Origin: Hyphomicrobiales bacterium
GTDB taxonomy: Bacteria; Pseudomonadota; Alphaproteobacteria; Rhizobiales; Rhizobiaceae
Direction of reading: 5' to 3'
NCBI GenBank assembly: GCA_017305835.1
Contig: JAFKJY010000065.1
Coordinates: 1-55,855, forward strand
DNA length: 55,855 nucleotides
The notes under the pieces were generated by a model that saw nothing but the letters and a program-made list of their open reading frames with translations, did not search any database and was not told where the DNA came from. How positions within the stretch are numbered: the first letter of the stretch is position 1; the number at the start of each line of letters is the position of its first letter. Shown piece by piece: positions 50,789 to 55,855 of the stretch. A program made the translations under genes and the position numbers.

Positions 50789-52533
50789 GCTTCCTTCCCC
50801 TGCTCGGCATGCCACTGGGCGAGCGCGCCGGCCGCGCTCGCCTTGTAGCGCGCCAGCGGCGGGCGCACGCCGTGGGTGACCAGCATGCGGCGGACCTGCG
50901 GCGAGGCGCCCGCCACGAAGAAGCGGATGCCGGCCCGCCGCGCCTTCTTGGCCGCGCCCTCGATGACGTTGGCGGCGGTGGAATCGAGGAAGGGCACGCC
51001 CGAGCAGTCGAGCACGAAGGCCTTGTGGCGGTCGGCGATGCGGTCGAGGACGGCGCCGACGGTCGAGGCGGCGCCGAAGAAGAAGGCGCCGGAGATGCGG
51101 TAGACGACGACCTCCGGGTCGCTCGCCACGGCGGCGTCGTAGGCGACGCGCTCCGCCGCGCTGCCGTCCGGCCGGTCCTCGGCCACGTCCGGCGCATGCG
51201 CCTCGACGGCGACCGCGGTCGACATGCGGTGGATGAACAGCAGCGCGCCGAGCGCGAAGCCGACGACGATGCCGGTGGTCAGGTCGCGGAAGATGACGAG
51301 CAGGAAGGTGACGGCCAGAACCAGCGCGTCGCCGGCGGAGGAGCGGAAGAGCACGCCGATCGCCGTCTTCTCCACCATGTTCCACGCCACCACGGCGAGC
51401 ATGCCGGCGAGCGCGGCCAGCGGCACGTAGCTCGCCAGAGGGGCGGCGACCAGCATGAAGACGAGCAGAAAGCCGGAGTGCAGGATGCCCGACACCGGCC
51501 CGTGGGCGCCCGAGCGCACGTTGGTGGCGGTGCGGGCGATGGTGCCGGTGACCGGAATGCCGCCGAACACGGCCGAGCCGATATTGGCGAAGCCCTGCGC
51601 GACGAGCTCGCAGTTGGAGCGGTGGCGGCGGCCGGTCATGCCGTCGGCGACGACGGCCGACAGCAGCGATTCGATCGAGCCGAGCAGCGCGAAGGCGGCG
51701 GCGTCGGGCAGCACGGCCAGCACCTTGTCGGCCGAGAAGTCGGGCAGCGCCGGCCAGGGCAGCGTGCGCGGGATGCCGCCGAAGCGGGAGCCGATCGTCT
51801 CCACCGGCAGCGACAGCAGGAAGGCGGCCAGCGAGGCCACGACGATGGCCACCAGCATGCCCGGCCAGTTGGGGCGGAAGCGCTTCAGCCCGGCGACGAC
51901 GAGGATGGTGAGAAGGGCGACGCCGGCCGCGGCCGGGGTGAAGGTGCCGGCCACCGCGGCGAGCGCCTCGAGCTTGGGCACGAGGTCGCCCGGCTCGGGG
52001 CCGGACAGCGTCAGCCCGAACAGGTCGCGGAGCTGGCTCGCGGCGATGATGACGGCGATGCCGGCGGTGAAGCCGACCGTCACCGGATAGGGGATGAACT
52101 TGATGTAGGAGCCGAGCCGCGCATAGCCGATGACGAGCAGGAACAGGCCGGCCAGGAAGGTCGCCAGCATCAGCCCCTCGACGCCGTGGCGCATGGCGGA
52201 CGCGGCGACCAGCACGATGAAGGCGCCGGCCGGACCGCCGATCTGGAAGCGGCTGCCGCCGAGCAGCGAGACGAGCAGGCCGCCGACGATTGCCGTGTAG
52301 AGGCCGCGCTCCGGCGTCACGCCCGAGGCGATGGCGATGCCCATCGACAGCGGCAGCGCGACGATGGCGACGGTGAGGCCCGAGACGAGATCGGCGCGGA
52401 ACTGGCGCAGGCCGTAGCCCTCGCGCAGCACGGTCACCAGCTTGGGCGTATAGAGGTCCCGGAAACCCGGCTTCGCCGCGGAAGTCCGTGCCGCGGCGCC
52501 GCTCCCCTGCCCCGTTCCCTGCATGATGCTCAT
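50785..52533 (-). CDS. SulP/SLC26-family anion transporter
   Basis: A 582-aa transporter with about 12-14 membrane helices and a C-terminal STAS domain (about 440-560: VVVYRISGAFFFGAASTVGA, FVLDCSGVPFLDSTAANVIE). The signature region FALLGSIESLLSAVVADGMT, then HRSNCELVAQGFANIGSAVF is present. Members move sulfate, bicarbonate or dicarboxylates; no sulfate-assimilation or carbonic anhydrase gene is adjacent, so the anion is undetermined. The ATG at 52533 (MSIMQGTGQG) is the first sensible start; the frame runs back into the XRE gene region. Confidence 0.92.
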   Translation of the reverse strand: MSIMQGTGQGSGAAARTSAAKPGFRDLYTPKLVTVLREGYGLRQFRADLVSGLTVAIVALPLSMGIAIASGVTPERGLYTAIVGGLLVSLLGGSRFQIGGPAGAFIVLVAASAMRHGVEGLMLATFLAGLFLLVIGYARLGSYIKFIPYPVTVGFTAGIAVIIAASQLRDLFGLTLSGPEPGDLVPKLEALAAVAGTFTPAAAGVALLTILVVAGLKRFRPNWPGMLVAIVVASLAAFLLSLPVETIGSRFGGIPRTLPWPALPDFSADKVLAVLPDAAAFALLGSIESLLSAVVADGMTGRRHRSNCELVAQGFANIGSAVFGGIPVTGTIARTATNVRSGAHGPVSGILHSGFLLVFMLVAAPLASYVPLAALAGMLAVVAWNMVEKTAIGVLFRSSAGDALVLAVTFLLVIFRDLTTGIVVGFALGALLFIHRMSTAVAVEAHAPDVAEDRPDGSAAERVAYDAAVASDPEVVVYRISGAFFFGAASTVGAVLDRIADRHKAFVLDCSGVPFLDSTAANVIEGAAKKARRAGIRFFVAGASPQVRRMLVTHGVRPPLARYKASAAGALAQWHAEQGKEA

Positions 52534-52637
52534 CGACTGCCTGCCTCGCGCCGTCCGGCCGCACGGCACGATGCCGCCGGCATAGATCGCCGCATCGGAA
52601 CAATCCGGAAACCGGATTCCACTTTCCGGTCCGATGC

Positions 52638-52895
52638 TCAGACCGAGGGAGGAAGCCTCAACCGTACCCCGCGACCGCCGCGCTCGCTCACCTGCCCTTC
52701 GGAGACGAGCTCGACGCCGGATGCCTCCAGCGCCGCGATGACCTTCATCAGCGTGTCGACGACCCCGCGGACGACCCCGTCGCTGGCCTCCATGCGCTGG
52801 ATGGTCGGCAACGAGACGCCGGCGCGCTCGGCGAGGGTTTTCTGGTCGATGCCGGCCAGCGCCCGGGCGGCGCGCATCTGGGCCGCGGTAATCAC
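52638..52895 (-). CDS. Small XRE-family regulator
   Basis: An 85-aa protein that is almost all helix-turn-helix: MRAARALAGIDQKTLAERAG, VSLPTIQRMEASDG, then a basic tail (GGRGVRLRLPPSV). The Met-Glu-Ala variant of the second helix is common in rhizobial XRE proteins that sit beside transporters. It lies 104 bp upstream of sulP on the same strand and may control it. No toxin-like partner is adjacent. Confidence 0.83.
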   Translation of the reverse strand: MITAAQMRAARALAGIDQKTLAERAGVSLPTIQRMEASDGVVRGVVDTLMKVIAALEASGVELVSEGQVSERGGRGVRLRLPPSV

Positions 52896-52927
52896 GGTTG
52901 GACTCCCGCCTCAGCCTGCATGATGCA

Positions 52928-52956
52928 TGCATAGGCGCCCAATGATGATGTGTCAA
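52928..52956 (-). promoter_or_regulatory. Candidate promoter of the small XRE gene
   Basis: TTGACA (52956-52951), 17 bases, TATGCA (52933-52928) on the minus strand, in a patch rich in ATGATG/ATGCATG repeats that could be operator half-sites. The XRE start at 52895 lies about 30 bases downstream. Confidence 0.45.
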
Positions 52957-52981
52957 GCATCACTATAGATGACCCAGCCAT

Positions 52982-53320
52982 CTATCGCGCGGTGAAATAG
53001 GGGCCGAGCGTGATCAGCGCCACGGCGGCGATGGCGAGCACGATGCCGACGCCCTGCACCATCTGCAGGCGCTCGCCGAACCAGGCGAAGGCGACGACGT
53101 TGACGGCGACGAGCTGGATGACGGCCGAGAGGCTGAGCGAGACGCCGAGGCCGAAGTCGCGGATCAGCCGCAGCATGATCAGGTTGCCGGCGCTGTAGAG
53201 CGCCAGCACCAGGAGCAGGCGCGGCGTGCTGGGCGCCAGCGCCCAGACCTTGGCCGCGCTGGCGGCGAGCAGGAAGATCACCGTGGAGACGGCGAGCAGG
53301 GCTGTGCCCAGTATGTTCAT
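52982..53320 (-). CDS. EamA/SMR-like small transporter
   Basis: A 112-aa protein with four membrane helices (about 5-22, 33-50, 60-78 and 88-107), the size of half an EamA unit or of an SMR protein. Features include SAGNLIMLRLIRDFGLGVSL and FGERLQMVQGVGIVLAIAAV; the WFGE motif before the last helix is typical. It probably works as a dimer in efflux of small molecules; substrate unknown. It is upstream of the XRE gene on the same strand. Confidence 0.75.
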   Translation of the reverse strand: MNILGTALLAVSTVIFLLAASAAKVWALAPSTPRLLLVLALYSAGNLIMLRLIRDFGLGVSLSLSAVIQLVAVNVVAFAWFGERLQMVQGVGIVLAIAAVALITLGPYFTAR

Positions 53321-53494
53321 GCGGTCCGGCCTCCCCCGACGCAGCCGCCGCGGGGCGCCCGGACTGCTCGCCGCATGATCTGCGCTGCGGCGGCGCGTCC
53401 GTCAAGCCGCCGGAGCCGGCCGGCTTTTGACCGGGCGCGGCGGCCGGCCTATCCTGCCCCTGGGGAAGGCTCGGCGGAGCAGGAGGGGACGGCG

Positions 53495-54805
53495 ATGACG
53501 GTCGATCCGCTGCTGCTGGCGCGCATCGGCCTCGGGGCGACGCTCTCGGCCGCCGTGGTGTTCGCGACCGTGGCGATCGGGCTCGGCTGGATGGCGGCGG
53601 CGCTGGCGCTGCGCCACGGCGCGGAAGGCGATGCCGGCTGGCGGCGGGCGCATGCGGGCTGGACGCGGCTGTTCGCGCTGAGCTTCGCGCTGGCCGCGCT
53701 GGCGGCGGCCGGCACGCTGCTGCAGGTGGAGACCGGCTGGCCGGGGCTGGCGAAGGCCGCCGGCCCGGCGGCCGCCGCGATCGCCGGCCGGGAGCTGCCG
53801 GCGCTGCTGTTCCTCGCGGGCATAGTCTTCACCGGCGCGGCGATGTTCGGGCCGAGCCGGCTGCCGCAGGCGGCGGTGACGACCGCGACCGTGCTCGCCG
53901 CCACGATGGCGACGGCGGCAGCCGTGCCGCTCGTCGCGCTGGTCGCCTGGATGCAGACGCCGGCCGGGTTCGAGCTCGCCGGCGGGGCCGTGCGCGTGAC
54001 CAACCCGCTCGCCGCCTTCATGAACCCGTCCTTCCCGCACCGGCTCGTCCACCTGCTGATCGCGTCCGGGCTGAGCGCGGCGTTCCTGATGGCGGGGGTG
54101 ACGGCGCTGCGGCAGTTGCGCGGCGGGCGCGAGACGGGCGGGACGCTGCGGCTCGCCGTCGCGGCGGCGGCGCTGCTCGCGCCGGCGCAGATCGCCTCGG
54201 GCTATCTGCACGGGCAGAACACGCTGCTCTACCAGCCGGCCAAGATCGCGGCGATCGCGGCGCACTGGACATCAAGCGGGCACGCGCCGCTGGTGCTGGT
54301 CGCCTGGCCCGACGAGGCCGCGCTGGCGAACCGGCTGGAGGTTTCGATCCCCGACGGGGCGAGCCTGATCCTGCGCCACCGCGCCGACGGAACCGTGCCC
54401 GGCGTCGACAACTATCGCGGCGAGCACCCGCCGGTGGCGCCGGTGTTCTTCTCCTTCCGCATCATGGCCGCGCTCGGCCTGCTGATGCTCGTCGCGGCAT
54501 GGACCGCCGCCGGCTTCCTGTGGCGGCGCGGCAGCCTGCCGCGGCCGGTCGCCGCGCTGCTCTCGGCGATGGCGCTGTCGGGACCCGTCGCGGTGTTCTT
54601 CGGCTGGGCGACGGCGCAGGTGGGCCGACAGCCCTGGGCGGTGGCCGAGGTGCTGCGAACGGCCGACGCGGCCGCGGCCCCATCCGCCGCATGGGCAGCG
54701 CTGTCGCTCGCCGGCTGGCTCGCCTTCACCTGCGCGCTGGCCGCTCTGTGGCTCGCCGTCTTGTGGCGCATGGCGACGCGGGACGAAGCCGCAGACGTCT
54801 CGTGA
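53495..54805 (+). CDS. CydA-like protein lacking two haem ligands
   Basis: A 436-aa membrane protein with about nine helices, homologous to cytochrome bd subunit I. It shows AWMQTPAGFE, FPHRLVHLLIASG, PAKIAAIAAHW, FFSFRIMAALG and GRQPW. By hand alignment to E. coli CydA, the haem b558 ligands remain (His186 and Met324). His19 (haem d) is Ala20, Glu445 (haem b595) is Gln375, and quinol-site Glu257 is Ala255. No cydB is nearby. It is probably not an oxidase; a b-type haem or quinone-binding role is inferred. The ATG at 53495 has AGGAGGGG upstream. Confidence 0.8.
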   Translation: MTVDPLLLARIGLGATLSAAVVFATVAIGLGWMAAALALRHGAEGDAGWRRAHAGWTRLFALSFALAALAAAGTLLQVETGWPGLAKAAGPAAAAIAGRELPALLFLAGIVFTGAAMFGPSRLPQAAVTTATVLAATMATAAAVPLVALVAWMQTPAGFELAGGAVRVTNPLAAFMNPSFPHRLVHLLIASGLSAAFLMAGVTALRQLRGGRETGGTLRLAVAAAALLAPAQIASGYLHGQNTLLYQPAKIAAIAAHWTSSGHAPLVLVAWPDEAALANRLEVSIPDGASLILRHRADGTVPGVDNYRGEHPPVAPVFFSFRIMAALGLLMLVAAWTAAGFLWRRGSLPRPVAALLSAMALSGPVAVFFGWATAQVGRQPWAVAEVLRTADAAAAPSAAWAALSLAGWLAFTCALAALWLAVLWRMATRDEAADVS

Positions 54806-54807
54806 CG

Positions 54808-54840
54808 AAAAAAGAAGAACCCGCCGCGGCGAGCGGCGGG
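54808..54840 (-). terminator. Terminator between the convergent CydA-like and DUF892 genes
   Basis: CCCGCCGC (54820-54827) and GCGGCGGG (54833-54840) form an 8-bp stem with a 5-base loop. On the minus strand it is followed by TTCTTCTTTTTT, a good intrinsic terminator for the DUF892 gene. It starts 3 bp after the CydA-like stop and may serve both directions. Confidence 0.75.
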
Positions 54841-54889
54841 CCCTTCCTGCACCATCCTTCGCACAAAGGATGTCCTCTGTCCGGGCAGC

Positions 54890-55396
54890 CTATTCGGCGG
54901 CCTGGAGGTTGACGCGCGACTCGGCGATCTCGGTCAGCTTCTTGTCCGTCGCCTTCTCCTCGGCGAGCGTCTTCTCCAGCACCTCGGCGCAGTCGGGCCG
55001 GCCGAGCCGGCGCGCCCATTCGACCAGCGTGCCGTAGCGGGCGATCTCGTAGTGCTCGACCGCCTGCGCCGCCGCGATCAGGGCGGCGTCGAGGACCTGC
55101 TTGTCGTCGACCTCGCCGGCCACGTCGTCGGCTTCCTCGATGATGCCGTCGATCGCCGGGCACCTGACGCCCTTGCGCTCGACGCCATGCATCTCGAAGA
55201 CCTGCTCGACGCGCTTCACGTGACCTTCGGTCTCGCGCAGGTGCTTCTCGAAGCCCTGCTTCAGCGTCGGATCGCTCGCCTTCTCGATCATCTTCGGCAG
55301 CGCCTTCACGATCTGCTGCTCGGCATAATAGATGTCGCGCAGCGTGTGGACGAAGAGGTCGTCCATCGTCTTGATGTCCTTGGAAAACAGACCCAT
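54890..55396 (-). CDS. Ferritin-like DUF892 protein (YciE/YciF family)
   Basis: A 168-aa four-helix-bundle protein starting MGLFSKDIKTMDDLFVHTLR. It carries the di-metal-type ligands in DIYYAEQQIVKALPKM, HLRETEGHVKRVEQVF and QAVEHYEIARYGTLVEW (E-x6-Y and E-x2-H patterns). The family is induced by osmotic or general stress in many bacteria; activity is unproven. The ATG at 55396 has GGAAGGGCAC upstream. Confidence 0.93.
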   Translation of the reverse strand: MGLFSKDIKTMDDLFVHTLRDIYYAEQQIVKALPKMIEKASDPTLKQGFEKHLRETEGHVKRVEQVFEMHGVERKGVRCPAIDGIIEEADDVAGEVDDKQVLDAALIAAAQAVEHYEIARYGTLVEWARRLGRPDCAEVLEKTLAEEKATDKKLTEIAESRVNLQAAE

Positions 55397-55734
55397 GGGT
55401 AGTGCCCTTCCTTGTCGGTGATTGAGCCTGCGCGACAAGCAGCCGCGCGGCTGGCCCTCGGCCAGCCCGTTCCCCCAACCTCGACAAGGCCGCCATGTTC
55501 CCGCCGCGCGGCGGGCTGAAACATCATGTGAAGGGGCGCCGGTGTGGCCCGCCGGACACAGGCGCGAGGGACTGCGCACACGGCCGCGAAAGCGCCGCGA
55601 CGCCGACTCATTTGCGCCATGATTCCGGCCGGTTAGACGCAATTCCTAAGATCCCGTTCACCGGACATTCACGACTGGCCGGTATGATGGGCGTCAATCG
55701 GAAGGGACATCCGAGCGGGACAGGGACAGGGACG

Positions 55735-55855
55735 ATGATTTTCTGGTCAGCCATCATGCGCGGCGTTACCGGCCTGCGCGAATTCCTGGCGCCGAGCTAC
55801 CACCCGGAGCGGCACTACATGCGCGGCCCCGGCCCGGCCTGCGCGCGGCGCGCCG
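55735..55855 (+). CDS. Start of an unidentified ORF, cut by the window end
   Basis: An ATG at 55735 after ACAGGGACAGGGAC opens a frame (MIFWSAIMRGVTGLREFLAP, then SYHPERHYMRGPGP) that stays open to the last base. About 40 residues are too few to assign a family. Coding status is uncertain because GC-rich DNA gives long open frames by chance; it is divergent from the DUF892 gene. Confidence 0.35.
   Translation, partial: MIFWSAIMRGVTGLREFLAPSYHPERHYMRGPGPACARRA

Noticed and set aside
53495..54805. A functional cytochrome bd oxidase
   Set aside because: Ligands for haem d and b595 and a quinol-site Glu are substituted, and there is no cydB.

Overview
The window reads as chromosome from a high-GC alphaproteobacterium of the order Hyphomicrobiales (Rhizobiales), probably close to Mesorhizobium or other Phyllobacteriaceae. 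This rests on the gene order tsaB-rimI-plsC-miaB-phoH-ybeY-corC-lnt-phrR-metK-trmB ... rimP-nusA-ylxR-infB-rbfA-truB ... rpsO-pnp, on rhizobial intergenic repeats, and on an Irr-type iron control element in front of a membrane-bound ferritin. No rRNA, tRNA, IS element or CRISPR array was seen.

Region 1 (1-13.1 kb, all minus strand) is the translation/RNA operon rimP-nusA-ylxR-infB-(YcxB-like)-rbfA-truB, then corA, an HWE histidine kinase, rpsO and pnp (cut by the left edge). The rimP leader has a promoter followed by an intrinsic-terminator hairpin, so attenuation is likely. Region 2 (13.1-17.4 kb) is an insert between the usual neighbours trmB and rimP: a 54-aa orphan behind a perfect 19-bp palindrome, a tctCBA tripartite carboxylate uptake operon and a ferredoxin-NADP-reductase-like flavoprotein. 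Region 3 (17.4-28.2 kb, minus strand) holds tRNA modification, SAM synthesis, lipoprotein acylation and rRNA maturation genes. metK also has a terminator-like hairpin between its promoter and start.

Region 4 (28.2-33.6 kb) has malate synthase G, a DUF6958 protein, a lone hydantoinase/oxoprolinase A protein and a Cys-rich hypothetical. Region 5 (about 34.0-35.75 kb) is a small island of visibly lower GC. An XRE repressor and an overlapping ImmA/IrrE metalloprotease are divergent from a two-repeat DUF1508 (YegP-like) protein and a 49-aa Ala/Lys/Ser-rich protein. A shared array of ATGTTTG half-sites covers both promoters. I consider it the best candidate for an undescribed system.

Region 6 (35.8-41.5 kb) has dtd, lepA, mntH with a Mur-like box, a DUF559 protein set among dispersed repeats, and a methyltransferase. 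Region 7 (41.7-48.0 kb) is an iron locus: imelysin, di-haem oxidase-like protein, second imelysin and DUF1513 protein form an operon pointing toward mbfA, which has a perfect 23-bp Irr box. A dispersed repeat has been absorbed into the DUF1513 signal-peptide coding region.

Region 8 (48.1-55.9 kb) is accessory: a frameshifted YiiX-like hydrolase, a LytTR regulator divergent from a DUF2306 membrane protein, a SulP transporter, an XRE regulator, an EamA/SMR-like protein, an orphan CydA homologue that has lost the ligands of two of its three haems, a DUF892 ferritin-like protein, and the start of an unidentified ORF. All assignments are by eye; no database or folding program was run.
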